Shown here: positions 1 through 11,341 of the stretch, piece by piece
Layout of the letters: each line of letters starts with the position of its first letter
Position numbering within the stretch: the first letter of the stretch is position 1
DNA from: Nansenia antarctica
Lineage: Eukaryota > Chordata > Actinopteri > Argentiniformes > Microstomatidae
Direction of reading: 5' to 3'
Assembly: GCA_963989245.1 (NCBI GenBank)
Contig: OZ022353.1
Coordinates: forward strand, 26,548,024-26,612,023
Length of the DNA: 64,000 bases
Notes under the pieces: model-generated
Told to the model about the DNA's origin: nothing
Databases searched by the model: none
Seen by the model: only the letters and a program-made list of their open reading frames with translations
Program-made: the position numbers and the translations under genes

Positions 1-793
1 GTCTCTTTTGACAATCTCTTCGAGAGCTGTTTTCAGTCATTAACAGAGCTGTTCTGAAAGTGTCCAAGCGGCCTGTTCTGAGAGTGGACTGTTTTTTGCA
101 TTCGTTCTCAAGTTCTATCAGTGTTGTTTTCTGCTTTTCTGGAGCACATTTTGACTTGTTGCTGAATGCTCCTATAATGTAACTCTAAATGACAATCAGA
201 GTATGTTGAATTACGTGTGTGCAGCCTTTTGCTCAAAAGTTATCAATGTTTCGTTTTCAGTCTCTTTTGACAATCTCTTAAAGAGCTGATTTCAGTCATT
301 AACAGAGCTGATCTGAAAGTGTCCAAGCAGCCTGTTCTGAGAGTGGACTGTTTTTTGCATTCGTTCTCAAGTTATATCAAAGTGTTGTTTTCTGCCTTTC
401 TGGAGCACATTTTGACTTGTTGTTGAATGCTCCTATAATGTAACTCTAAATGACAATCAGAGCAACTTGAATTGCGTGTGTGCAGCCTTTTGCTCAAAAG
501 TGATCAACGTTTCGTTTTCAGAGTCTCTTTTGACAATCTCTTCGAGAGCTGTTTTCAGTCATTAACAGAGCTGTTCTGAAAGTGTCCAAGCGGCCCGTTC
601 TGAGAGTGGACTGTTTTTTGCATTCGTTCTCAAGTTATATCAAACTATCAAAGTGTTGTTTTCTGCCTTTCTGGAGCACATTTTGACTTGTTGTTGAATG
701 CTCCTATAATGTAACTCTAAATGACAATCAGAGCAACTTGAATTGCGTGTGTGCAGCCTTTTGCTCAAAAGTGATCAACGTTTCGTTTTCAGA

Positions 794-948
794 GTCTCTT
801 TTGATCAGTGTTGTTTTCTGCTTTTCTGGAGCACATTTTGACTTGTTGCTGAATGCTCCTATAATGTAACTCTAAATGACAATCAGAGCAACTTGAATTG
901 CGTGTGTGCAGCCTTTTGCTCAAAAGTGATCAACGTTTCATTTTCGGA
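794..948. repeat. Truncated 155-bp satellite monomer
   Basis: This monomer runs from GTCTCTTTTGA straight into TCAGTGTTGTTTTC, lacking about 110 bp that normally lie between them. The same truncated monomer recurs at 1755-1909 and near 3763, always in the same block context, so one deletion was copied with the higher-order unit. The deletion joins short repeats of the type TTGA/ATCA. Confidence 0.9.
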
Positions 949-3900
949 GTCTCTTTTGACAATCTCTTCGAGAGCTGTTTTCAGTCATTAACAGAGCTGT
1001 TCTGAAAGTGTCCAAAGCGGCCTGTTCTTAGAGTGGACTGTTTTTTGCATTCGTTCTCAAGTTATATCAAACTATCAAAGTGTTGTTTTCTGCCTTTCTG
1101 GAGCACATTTTGACTTGTTGTTGAATGCTCCTATAATGTAACTCTAAATGACAATCAGAGTATGTTGAATTACGTGTGTGCAGCCTTTTGCTCAAAAGTT
1201 ATCAATGTTTCGTTTTCAGAGTCTCTTTTGACAATCTCTTAAAGAGCTGATTTCAGTCATTAACAGAGCTGTTCTGAAAGTGTCCAAGCAGCCTGTTCTG
1301 AGAGTGGACTGTTTTTTGCATTCGTTCTCAAGTTATATCAAAGTGTTGTTTTCTGCCTTTCTCGAGCACATTTTGACTTGTTGTTGAATGCTCATATAAT
1401 GTAACTCTAAATGAAAATCAGAGCAACTTGAATTACGTGAGTGCAGCCTTTTGCTCAAAAGTTTTCAACGTTTCGTTTTCAGAGTCTCTTTTGACAATCT
1501 CTTCGAGAGCTGTTTTCAGTCATTAACAGAGCTGTTCTGAAAGTGTCCAAGCGGCCCGTTCTGAGAGTGGACTGTTTTTTGCATTCGTTCTCAAGTTATA
1601 TCAAACTATCAAAGTGTTGTTTTCTGCCTTTCTGGAGCACATTTTGACTTGTTGTTGAATGCTCCTATAATGTAACTCTAAATGACAATCAGAGCAACTT
1701 GAATTGCGTGTGTGCAGCCTTTTGCTCAAAAGTGATCAACGTTTTGTTTTCAGAGTCTCTTTTGATCAGTGTTGTTTTCTGCTTTTCTGGAGCTCATTTT
1801 GACTTGTTGCTGAATGCTCCTATAATGTAACTCTAAATGACAATCAGAGCAACTTGAATTGCGTGTGTGCAGCCTTTTGCTCAAAAGTGATTAACGTTTC
1901 GTTTTCGGAGTCTCTTTTGACAATCTCTTCGAGAGCTGTTTTCAGTCATTAACAGAGCTGTTCTGAAAGTGTCCAAGCGGCCTGTTCTTAGAGTGGACTG
2001 TTTTTTGCATTCGTTCTCAAGTTATATCAAACTATCAAAGTGTTGTTTTCTGCCTTTCTGGAGCACATTTTGACTTGTTGTTGAATGCTCCTATAATGTA
2101 ACTCTAAATGACAATCAGAGTATGTTGAATTACGTGTGTGCAGCCTTTTGCTCAAAAGTTATCAATGTTTCGTTTTCAGAGTCTCTTTTGACAATCTCTT
2201 AAAGAGCTGATTTCAGTCATTAACAGAGCTGTTCTGAAAGTGTCCAAGCAGCCTGTTCTGAGAGTGGACTGTTTTTTGCATTTGTTCTCAAGTTATATCA
2301 AAGTGTTGTTTTCTGCCTTTCTCGAGCACATTTTGACTTGTTGTTGAATGCTCCTATAATGTAACTCTAAATGACAATCAGAGCAACTTGAATTGCGTGT
2401 GTGCAGCCTTTTGCTCAAAAGTGATTAACGTTTCGTTTTCAGAGTCTCTTTTGACAATCTCTTCGAGAGCTGTTTTCAGCCATTAACAGAGCTGTTCTGA
2501 AAGTGTCCAAGCGGCCTGTTCTGAGAGTGGACTGTTTTTTGCATTCGTTCTCAAGTTCTATCAGTGTTGTTTTCTGCTTTTCTGGAGCACATTTTGACTT
2601 GTTGCTGAATGCTCCTATAATGTAACTCTAAATGACAATCAGAGCAACTTGAATTGCGTGTGTGCAGCCTTTTGCTCAAAAGTGATCAACGTTTCGTTTT
2701 CGGAGTCTCTTTTGACAATCTCTTCGAGAGCTGTTTTCAGTCATTAACAGAGCTGTTCTGAAAGTGTCCAAGCGGCCTGTTCTTAGAGTGGACTGTTTTT
2801 TGCATTCGTTCTCAAGTTATATCAAAGTGTTGTTTTCTGCCTTTCTCGAGCACATTTTGACTTGTTGTTGAATGCTCCTATAATGTAACTCTAAATGACA
2901 ATCAGAGCAACTTGAATTGCGTGTGTGCAGCCTTTTGCTCAAAAGTGATCAACGTTTCGTTTTCAGAGTCTCTTTTGACAATCTCTTCGAGAGCTGTTTT
3001 CAGTCATTAACAGAGCTGTTCTGAAAGTGTCCAAGCGGCCTGTTCTGAGAGTGGACTGTTTTTTGCATTCGTTCTCAAGTTCTATCAGTGTTGTTTTCTG
3101 CTTTTCTGGAGCACATTTTGACTTGTTGCTGAATGCTCCTATAATGTAACTCTAAATGACAATCAGAGTATGTTGAATTACGTGTGTGCAGCCTTTTGCT
3201 CAAAAGTTATCAATGTTTCGTTTTCAGAGTCTCTTTTGACAATCTCTTAAAGAGCTGATTTCAGTCATTAACAGAGCTGTTCTGAAAGTGTCCAAGCAGC
3301 CTGTTCTGAGAGTGGACTGTTTTTTGCATTCGTTCTCAAGTTATATCAAAGTGTTGTTTTCTGCCTTTCTCGAGCACATTTTGACTTGTTGTTGAATGCT
3401 CATATAATGTAACTCTAAATGAAAATCAGAGCAACTTGAATTACGTGAGTGCAGCCTTTTGCTCAAAAGTTTTCAACGTTTCGTTTTCAGAGTCTCTTTT
3501 GACAATCTCTTCGAGAGCTGTTTTCAGTCATTAACAGAGCTGTTCTGAAAGTGTCCAAGCGGCCCGTTCTGAGAGTGGACTGTTTTTTGCATTCGTTCTC
3601 AAGTTATATCAAACTATCAAAGTGTTGTTTTCTGCCTTTCTGGAGCACATTTTGACTTGTTGTTGAATGCTCCTATAATGTAACTCTAAATGACAATCAG
3701 AGCAACTTGAATTGCGTGTGTGCAGCCTTTTGCTCAAAAGTGATCAACGTTTCGTTTTCAGAGTCTCTTTTGATCAGTGTTGTTTTCTGCTTTTCTGGAG
3801 CTCATTTTGACTTGTTGCTGAATGCTCCTATAATGTAACTCTAAATGACAATCAGAGCAACTTGAATTGCGTGTGTGCAGCCTTTTGCTCAAAAGTGATC

Positions 3901-5501
3901 AACGTTTCGTTTTCGGAGTCTCTTTTGACAATCTCTTCGAGAGCTGTTTTCAGTCATTAACAGAGCTGTTCTGAAAGTGTCCAAGCGGCCTGTTCTTAGA
4001 GTGGACTGTTTTTTGCATTCGTTCTCAAGTTATATCAAACTATCAAAGTGTTGTTTTCTGCCTTTCTGGAGCACATTTTGACTTGTTGTTGAATGCTCCT
4101 ATAATGTAACTCTAAATGACAATCAGAGTATGTTGAATTACGTGTGTGCAGCCTTTTGCTCAAAAGTTATCAATGTTTCGTTTTCAGAGTCTCTTTTGAC
4201 AATCTCTTAAAGAGCTGATTTCAGTCATTAACAGAGCTGTTCTGAAAGTGTCCAAGCAGCCTGTTCTGAGAGTGGACTGTTTTTTGCATTCGTTCTCAAG
4301 TTATATCAAAGTGTTGTTTTCTGCCTTTCTCGAGCACATTTTGACTTGTTGTTGAATGCTCCTATAATGTAACTCTAAATGACAATCAGAGCAACTTGAA
4401 TTGCGTGTGTGCAGCCTTTTGCTCAAAAGTGATCAACGTTTCGTTTTCAGAGTCTCTTTTGACAATCTCTTCGAGAGCTGTTTTCAGCCATTAACAGAGC
4501 TGTTCTGAAAGTGTCCAAGCGGCCTGTTCTGAGAGTGGACTGTTTTTTGCATTCGTTCTCAAGTTCTATCAGTGTTGTTTTCTGCTTTTCTGGAGCACAT
4601 TTTGACTTGTTGCTGAATGCTCCTGTAATGTAACTCTAAATGACAATCAGAGCAACTTGAATTGCGTGTGTGCAGCCTTTTGCTCAAAAGTGATCAACGT
4701 TTCGTTTTCGGAGTCTCTTTTGACAATCTCTTCGAGAGCTGTTTTCAGTCATTAACAGAGCTGTTCTGAAAGTGTCCAAGCGGCCTGTTCTTAGAGTGGA
4801 CTGTTTTTTGCATTCGTTCTCAAGTTATATCAAAGTGTTGTTTTCTGCCTTTCTCGAGCACATTTTGACTTGTTGTTGAATGCTCCTATAATGTAACTCT
4901 AAATGACAATCAGAGCAACTTGAATTGCGTGTGTGCAGCCTTTTGCTCAAAAGTGATCAACGTTTCGTTTTCAGAGTCTCTTTTGACAATCTCTTTGAGA
5001 GCTGTTTTCAGTCATTAACAGAGCTGTTCTGAAAGTGTCCAAGCGGCATGTTCTGAGAGTGGACTGTTTTTTGCATTCGTTCTCAAGTTCTATCAGTGTT
5101 GTTTTCTGCTTTTCTGGAGCACATTTTGACTTGTTGCTGAATGCTCCTATAATGTAACTCTAAATGACAATCAGAGTATGTTGAATTACGTGTGTGCAGC
5201 CTTTTGCTCAAAAGTTATCAATGTTTCGTTTTCAGAGTCTCTTTTGACAATCTCTTAAAGAGCTGATTTCAGTCATTAACAGAGCTGTTCTGAAAGTGTC
5301 CAAGCAGCCTGTTCTGAGAGTGGACTGTTTTTTGCATTCGTTCTCAAGTTATATCAAAGTGTTGTTTTCTGCCTTTCTCGAGCACATTTTGACTTGTTGT
5401 TGAATGCTCCTATAATGTAACTCTAAATGACAATCAGAGCAACTTGAATTGCGTGTGTGCAGCCTTTTGCTCAAAAGTGATCAACGTTTCGTTTTCAGAG
5501 T

Positions 5502-5570
5502 CTCTTTTGACAATCTCTTCGAGAGCTGTTTTCAGTCATTAACAGAGCTGTTAAGAGATTGTCAAAAGAG
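5502..5570. repeat. Inverted-segment satellite variant (18-bp hairpin)
   Basis: In this monomer the usual segment after ACAGAGCTGTT is replaced by 18 bp (5553-5570) that are the exact reverse complement of 5502-5519, the start of the same monomer. The result is a perfect 18-bp hairpin with a 33-nt loop. The same variant occurs at 17464-17532 and 18513-18581. A one-step intramolecular template switch explains it better than point mutations. It also opens a meaningless 77-codon frame. Confidence 0.9.
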
Positions 5571-8500
5571 GCCTGTTCTGAGAGTGGACTGTTTTTTGCA
5601 TTCGTTCTCAAGTTCTATCAGTGTTGTTTTCTGCTTTTCTGGAGCACATTTTGACTTGTCGCTGAATGCTCCTATAATGTAACTCTAAATGACAATCAGA
5701 GCAACTTGAATTGCGTGTGTGCAGCCTTTTGCTCAAAAGTGATCAAGGTTTCGTTTTCGGAGTCTCTTTTGACAATCTCTTCGAGAGCTGTTTTCAGTCA
5801 TTAACAGAGCTGTTCTGAAAGTGTCCAAGCGGCCTGTTCTTAGAGTGGACTGTTTTTTGCATTCGTTCTCAAGTTATATCAAATTGTTGTTTTCTGCCTT
5901 TCTCGAGCACATTTTGACTTGTTGTTGAATGCTCCTATAATGTAACTCTAAATGACAATCAGAGCAACTTGAATTGCGTGTGTGCAGCCTTTTGCTCCAA
6001 AGTGATCAACGTTTCGTTTTCAGAGTCTCTTTTGACAATCTCTTCGAGAGCTGTTTTCAGTAATTAACAGAGCTGTTCTGAAAGTGTCCAAGCGGCCTGT
6101 TCTGAGAGTGGACTGTTTTTTGCATTCGTTCTCAAGTTCTATCAGTGTTGTTTTCTGCTTTTCTGGAGCACATTTTGACTTGTTGCTGAATGCTCCTATA
6201 ATGTAACTCTAAATGACAATCAGAGTATGTTGAATTACGTGTGTGCAGCCTTTTGCTCAAAAGTTATCAATGTTTCGTTTTCAGAGTGTCTTTTGACAAT
6301 CTCTTAAAGAGCTGATTTCAGTCATTAACAGAGCTGTTCTGAAAGTGTCCAAGCAGCCTGTTCTGAGAGTGGACTGTTTTTTGCATTCGTTCTCAAGTTA
6401 TATCAAAGTGTTGTTTTCTGCCTTTCTCGAGCACATTTTGACTTGTTGTTGAATGCTCCTATAATGTAACTCTAAATGACAATCCGAGCAACTTGAATTG
6501 CGTGTGTGCAGCCTTTTGCTCAAAAGTGATCAACGTTTCGTTTTCAGAGTCTCTTTTGACAATCTCTTCGAGAGCTGTTTTCAGTCATTAACAGAGCTGT
6601 TCTGAAAGTGTCCAAGCGGCCTGTTCTTAGAGTGGACTGTTTTTTGCATTCGTTCTCAAGTTATATCAAACTATCAAAGTGTTGTTTTCTGCCTTTCTGG
6701 AGCACATTTTGACTTGTTGTTGAATGCTCCTATAATGTAACTCTAAATGACAATCAGAGTATGTTGAATTACGTGTGTGCAGCCTTTTGCTCAAAAGTTA
6801 TCAATGTTTCGTTTTCAGAGTCTCTTTTGACAATCTCTTAAAGAGCTGATTTCAGTCATTAACAGAGCTGTTCTGAAAGTGTCCAAGCAGCCTGTTCTGA
6901 GAGTGGACTGTTTTTTGCATTCGTTCTCAAGTTATATCAAAGTGTTGTTTTCTGCCTTTCTCGAGCACATTTTGACTTGTTGTTGAATGCTCCTATAATG
7001 TAACTCTAAATGACAATCAGAGCAACTTGAATTGCGTGTGTGCAGCCTTTTGCTCAAAAGTGATCAACGTTTCGTTTTCAGAGTCTCTTTTGACAATCTC
7101 TTCGAGAGCTGTTTTCAGTCATTAACAGAGCTGTTCTGAAAGTGTCCAAGCGGCCTGTTCTGAGAGTGGACTGTTTTTTGCATTCGTTCTCAAGTTCTAT
7201 CAGTGTTGTTTTCTGCTTTTCTGGAGCACATTTTGACTTGTTGCTGAATGCTCCTATAATGTAACTCTAAATGACAATCAGAGTATGTTGAATTACGTGT
7301 GTGCAGCCTTTTGCTCAAAAGTTATCAATGTTTCGTTTTCAGAGTCTCTTTTGACAATCTCTTAAAGAGCTGATTTCAGTCATTAACAGAGCTGTTCTGA
7401 AAGTGTCCAAGCAGCCTGTTCTGAGAGTGGACTGTTTTTTGCATTCGTTCTCAAGTTATATCAAAGTGTTGTTTTCTGCCTTTCTCGAGCACATTTTGAC
7501 TTGTTGTTGAATGCTCATATAATGTAACTCTAAATGACAATCAGAGCAACTTGAATTGCGTGTGTGCAGCCTTTTGCTCAAAAGTGATCAACGTTTCGTT
7601 TTCGGAGTCTCTTTTGACAATCTCTTCGAGAGCTGTTTTCAGTCATTAACAGAGCTGTTCTGAAAGTGTCCAAGCGGCCTGTTCTTAGAGTGGACTGTTT
7701 TTTGCATTCGTTCTCAAGTTATATCAAACTATCAAAGTGTTGTTTTCTGCCTTTCACGAGCACATTTTGACTTGTTGTTGAATGCTCCTATAATGTAACT
7801 CTAAATGACAATCAGAGTATGTTGAATTACGTGTGTGCAGCCTTTTGCTCAAAAGTTATCAATGTTTCGTTTTCAGAGTCTCTTTTGACAATCTCTTAAA
7901 GAGCTGATTTCAGTCATTAACAGAGCTGTTCTGAAAGTGTCCAAGCAGCCTGTTCTGAGAGTGGACTGTTTTTTGCATTCGTTCTCAAGTTATATCAAAG
8001 TGTTGTTTTCTGCCTTTCTCGAGCACATTTTGACTTGTTGTTGAATGCTCCTATAATGTAACTCTAAATGACAATCAGAGCAACTTGAATTGCGTGTGTG
8101 CAGCCTTTTGCTCAAAAGTGATCAACGTTTCGTTTTCAGAGTCTCTTTTGACAATCTCTTCGAGAGCTGTTTTCAGCCATTAACAGAGCTGTTCTGAAAG
8201 TGTCCAAGCGGCCTGTTCTGAGAGTGGACTGTTTTTTGCATTCGTTCTCAAGTTCTATCAGTGTTGTTTTCTGCTTTTCTGGAGCACATTTTGACTTGTT
8301 GCTGAATGCTCCTGTAATGTAACTCTAAATGACAATCAGAGCAACTTGAATTGCGTGTGTGCAGCCTTTTGCTCAAAAGTGATCAACGTTTCGTTTTCGG
8401 AGTCTCTTTTGACAATCTCTTCGAGAGCTGTTTTCAGTCATTAACAGAGCTGTTCTGAAAGTGTCCAAGCGGCCTGTTCTTAGAGTGGACTGTTTTTTGC

Positions 8501-8881
8501 ATTCGTTCTCAAGTTATATCAAAGTGTTGTTTTCTGCCTTTCTCGAGCACATTTTGACTTGTTGTTGAATGCTCCTATAATGTAACTCTAAATGACAATC
8601 AGAGCAACTTGAATTGCGTGTGTGCAGCCTTTTGCTCAAAAGTGATCAACGTTTCGTTTTCAGAGTCTCTTTTGACAATCTCTTTGAGAGCTGTTTTCAG
8701 TCATTAACAGAGCTGTTCTGAAAGTGTCCAAGCGGCATGTTCTGAGAGTGGACTGTTTTTTGCATTCGTTCTCAAGTTCTATCAGTGTTGTTTTCTGCTT
8801 TTCTGGAGCACATTTTGACTTGTTGCTGAATGCTCCTATAATGTAACTCTAAATGACAATCAGAGTATGTTGAATTACGTG

Positions 8882-8885
8882 TGTG
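8882..8885. other. Target-site duplication TGTG, left copy
   Basis: TGTG of the satellite stands before the 5' LTR and is repeated after the 3' LTR at 17155-17158. The uninterrupted satellite at this phase reads ACGTGTGTGCAG, as at 5189-5200, so the 4-bp duplication follows directly. Confidence 0.9.
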
Positions 8886-9075
8886 TGTAACAGAGTTGGG
8901 AATGTATGTTTAGCTGTGGTGAATGTAGATGAGTTTCGCCGTGCTTTGAGCAGCCCTGGTTGTTGTTGGAGCCCCCCTTTGGAGTTTGGGTGTACTGCAG
9001 GTCTGCACGTTCTTTGTCCTTCTCTTGTTGCCGTACTTGCGGTGGTGCGTCAGAACATGGCCGCCACCTCAATGG

Positions 9076-9253
9076 GTATGTGCGCTATGTAAAATGCTCC
9101 TCGTGTTTTGTTGTTTGTATGAAGAATCTTGTAATGTAGGGTGAAGGTGTTGGTGTAGTACTGTGCTGTTTGTTTTTACATGTATTGTGATGATGTGATG
9201 TATTGTGATGATGTGAAACAGAACATTTATTGTATGTTGTTTTGAACATGCAG
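9076..9253 (+). other. Putative intron inside the LTR
   Basis: The stretch begins GTATGT after CAATGG and ends GAACATGCAG before ATTCACAAG. The flanking pieces (9052-9075 and 9254-9303) occur fused without it at 9416-9489. The second piece is followed at 9304 by another GTATGT, a second donor-like site. The 3' LTR has the same arrangement at 16689-16866. Intron status is inferred from the joined copy and the consensus borders. Confidence 0.6.
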
Positions 9254-9415
9254 ATTCACAAGCAGACCAGAGAAGAATTGTGTTCTATATGTCTTCTCTG
9301 CAGGTATGTCGCTCCACATGTTGTTTGTAATTGTTATTTGTAATGTTTGAGGGAAGTTTGTGTTCTTTCTGTGAACAAATTGTCCTGATGTGAAATGTAC
9401 ATAGACGGTGGTGGT

Positions 9416-9489
9416 AGAACATGGCCGCCACCTCAATGGATTCACAAGCAGACCAGAGAAGAATTGTGTTCTATATGTCTTCTCTGCAG
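9416..9489 (+). repeat. Spliced-looking duplicate inside the LTR
   Basis: Positions 9416-9439 repeat 9052-9075 (24 bp) and 9440-9489 repeat 9254-9303 (50 bp), joined exactly at the predicted exon junction. The segment lies just before the AATAAA signal. The 3' LTR copy is at 17029-17102. Confidence 0.85.
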
Positions 9490-9542
9490 GTCAAATAAAC
9501 GAATTAAATGAAAGAAGTTTGGCTGTTTGACCATCGTTACAC

Positions 9543-9554
9543 TGGTGCCGTGAC
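9543..9554 (+). promoter_or_regulatory. Primer binding site, tRNA-His type
   Basis: TGGTGCCGTGAC follows the 5' LTR after one base. It is complementary to the 3' end of animal tRNA-His (CCA plus acceptor stem), matching 12 bases before diverging. This is the start point of minus-strand DNA synthesis. Confidence 0.8.
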
Positions 9555-9814
9555 ACGTCGATCTCAAGATCAGCTGAACGCCGATCTCCGTGGATGCTGC
9601 GTGGATGCCAGGTCTTAGTGTGATAGATCAAGTGTGGTCAGAGTATTATAGTAAATGGTCATTCAGTCTGAGGTCTGTGATTATATCAGTTTAAAAAGTG
9701 CTTTGATTGTTTTGGTTTTTATGTCCTGCTGTAACTTTATATATTTTTTTAAACATTATTATTATTATTTTTTTTTTCATTCAGTAATATTACACAACGC
9801 AAGTCTGTACCACT
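9555..9814 (+). other. Untranslated leader between primer site and gag
   Basis: These 260 bp lack a convincing gene. The end is T-rich with an ATT run at 9756-9770. A 60-codon frame starting at 9655 has no recognisable features. A packaging signal would be expected here but none can be identified by eye. Confidence 0.6.
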
Positions 9815-11341
9815 ATGGCTCAGAGGCCAGGTTTTAATGATGAGATTTTTGCCAGTCCAGTGTTGCCTATGGGGAGGGGTGCATGGGGGGCATGTCAGAG
9901 CAGAGCAGACAGTGCTGTCATAGACATTGACAGTGCTGTCAATAGTAGGGAGGTGGGGTGTTCCCAGTTGTTTACTGACAGTGGTAGAGGCACAGGGTCA
10001 GGTCAGGACCCAGGTTGTGCTGCTGTCGGACAGTTTACAGGGGAGGCTCCTCCCACATCCACACCCAGTGTTAATGACACTGAAGCTCTTCATCACCTTT
10101 CAGACATGATGGGTCAGCTAGGTGCTCAGATTGGCGAGTCCATTGTAACCAAGTTAATTTCAGCTGGTGTAGTTCACTCAAGTAGTATGAGCAGTGCACA
10201 CCTCAACTGCACATCGCCTCCAGATCCTGTAACTGATCCTAATGTTGTTAGACAGGAGGTTCCGTGCGTTACTGTGAATGTAACATCAGACAGGGAACCA
10301 CCAATGTTCCGAGGTGATAGTTCTGATAAGTGTTCAGTCCAGGACTGGATTGACATGTCTAAAGCTTATCTGAGAAAGCAGAAATGTCCAATGCATGAAC
10401 AGGCTGAGGAGATACTGGCAAGGCTGATGGGTAAGGCAAAGGATGTTGTGAGGGTTGGTTTGCGAAGCGATCAGACACTTGATGTGAAGCAGAACCCTGA
10501 TCTCATCTATGATATCCTTCTCAAGTACTTCAGTGATGTGTCATCATGCCTCCCGTTGTCAGATTTCTATGCCACTCTACCCAGACCCAATGAGAACCCT
10601 GTAGACTACTGGTTGAGGATCAACAAAGCAGCTGATGTAGCTGGTGAGGGCCTTCGCAGACAAGGTAGGAGGATGGAGAACGTGGGTGAAGAGGTAGCAC
10701 GGATGTTTGTCAGGCATTGCCCGGACTCTGGACTATCCCGTATTCTGGAATGCAAGGCTATTGAGGAGTGGAGCTCACGAGACATACAGTTGAAGATTGA
10801 TAATTATCAGAGAGAGCTGAGAGCCTCTGGCAGGACCGGTAGTTCTGTGCCATTGAAGAGCCATGCCACCGCCCTCCACACTGTGCAGTCTCATCCAGAG
10901 CCTTCGATTCAGTCTGTGTCTGAGCAGTGTTCCACCCAGTACCCCCCTGCTCCTGCCCATAGTCCAGTGTACCACACACAGTGTCCGCCTTCTACCCTCA
11001 TTCCTTCCCAGGGCCATGCTTTAGGCCAGCTTCCGTACCACTCCTCCGCGACTGCTGTGGCCCAGAACACTCAGCAATCTGAAGACAGGATTCTTGCTCG
11101 CATTATGGAGAGGCTGGAGCAGATGATGGGGAAAGTGCAGCAGCGTGACAGTGCTCCTCGTGGCGGAAGATACCAGGGTGGCGCCCGTGAGAAGGCCTGC
11201 CGAGTCTGTGATGACAGTAGACACACTACCATCTCACACTGCATGTCAGAGAGGCTGTGCTTTGTCTGTTTAGCCCCAGGTCACACAAAAGTTGAGTGTC
11301 CCACCAGGTCGTCCCGAGCACCTCAGCCTCAGGGAAACTAG
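9815..11341 (+). CDS. gag: Gag of Ty3/gypsy element
   Basis: The 508-residue structural protein forms the virus-like particle and packages element RNA. The first two-thirds contains the capsid-like region around residues 165-330, including PMFRGDSSDKCSVQDW and the motif NENPVDYWLRI, which fits the gypsy capsid family. The C-terminus has two zinc knuckles at about residues 462-495: C-X2-C-X4-H-X5-C, then the canonical C-X2-C-X4-H-X4-C (CFVCLAPGHTKVEC), so it acts as nucleocapsid. The ATG at 9815 is the first in the frame. The stop TAG at 11339-11341 immediately follows the slippery heptamer GGGAAAC, so a minority of ribosomes should continue into pol. The frame is intact. Confidence 0.93.
   Translation: MAQRPGFNDEIFASPVLPMGRGAWGACQSRADSAVIDIDSAVNSREVGCSQLFTDSGRGTGSGQDPGCAAVGQFTGEAPPTSTPSVNDTEALHHLSDMMGQLGAQIGESIVTKLISAGVVHSSSMSSAHLNCTSPPDPVTDPNVVRQEVPCVTVNVTSDREPPMFRGDSSDKCSVQDWIDMSKAYLRKQKCPMHEQAEEILARLMGKAKDVVRVGLRSDQTLDVKQNPDLIYDILLKYFSDVSSCLPLSDFYATLPRPNENPVDYWLRINKAADVAGEGLRRQGRRMENVGEEVARMFVRHCPDSGLSRILECKAIEEWSSRDIQLKIDNYQRELRASGRTGSSVPLKSHATALHTVQSHPEPSIQSVSEQCSTQYPPAPAHSPVYHTQCPPSTLIPSQGHALGQLPYHSSATAVAQNTQQSEDRILARIMERLEQMMGKVQQRDSAPRGGRYQGGAREKACRVCDDSRHTTISHCMSERLCFVCLAPGHTKVECPTRSSRAPQPQGN

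Larger units (their letters stand above)
1..8885. repeat. Satellite array, left segment (about 262-bp monomer)
   Basis: The sequence is head-to-tail copies of an AT-rich monomer, easiest to phase on the word GTCTCTTTTGA, which starts at 260, 523, 794, 949, 1221, 1484, 1755, 1910, 2181, 2444 and 2705. Spacings are 261-272 bp, with 155 bp for truncated copies. Monomers differ by recurring markers: CTTAAAGAGCTGA versus CTTCGAGAGCTGT, an 8-bp ACTATCAA insertion, and TTGTTG versus TTGCTG. These markers recur as blocks, so there is higher-order structure: a four-monomer 961-bp unit near 794-2715, and larger duplications of about 2.0 and 3.7 kb. Short reading frames of 60-79 codons inside monomers have no family resemblance and are not genes. 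A centromeric or pericentromeric location is possible but not shown. No CENP-B-box-like motif was noticed. Confidence 0.97.
8886..9541 (+). repeat. 5' LTR of gypsy element
   Basis: The 656-bp repeat starts TGTAACAG and ends GTTACA, and matches 16499-17154. It contains a polyadenylation signal AATAAA at 9494-9499. Internally it carries two related segments. The first (9052-9075, then 9254-9303) is interrupted by 178 bp with GT...AG ends. The second (9416-9489) has the same two pieces directly joined. I see no clear TATA box. Confidence 0.95.

Noticed and set aside
5449..5682. 77-79-codon open frames in the satellite (also 17411, 18460, 22488, 24283, 24597, 25650, 27442)
   Set aside because: They arise from repeat variants, occur on both strands, have no family features and are broken in most monomers.
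1..8885. CRISPR-like regularity
   Set aside because: The repeat unit is the full ~262 bp with no unique spacers and no cas genes; it is eukaryotic satellite DNA.
9655..9837. 60-codon frame upstream of gag
   Set aside because: T-rich leader, no features; overlaps gag start in another frame.
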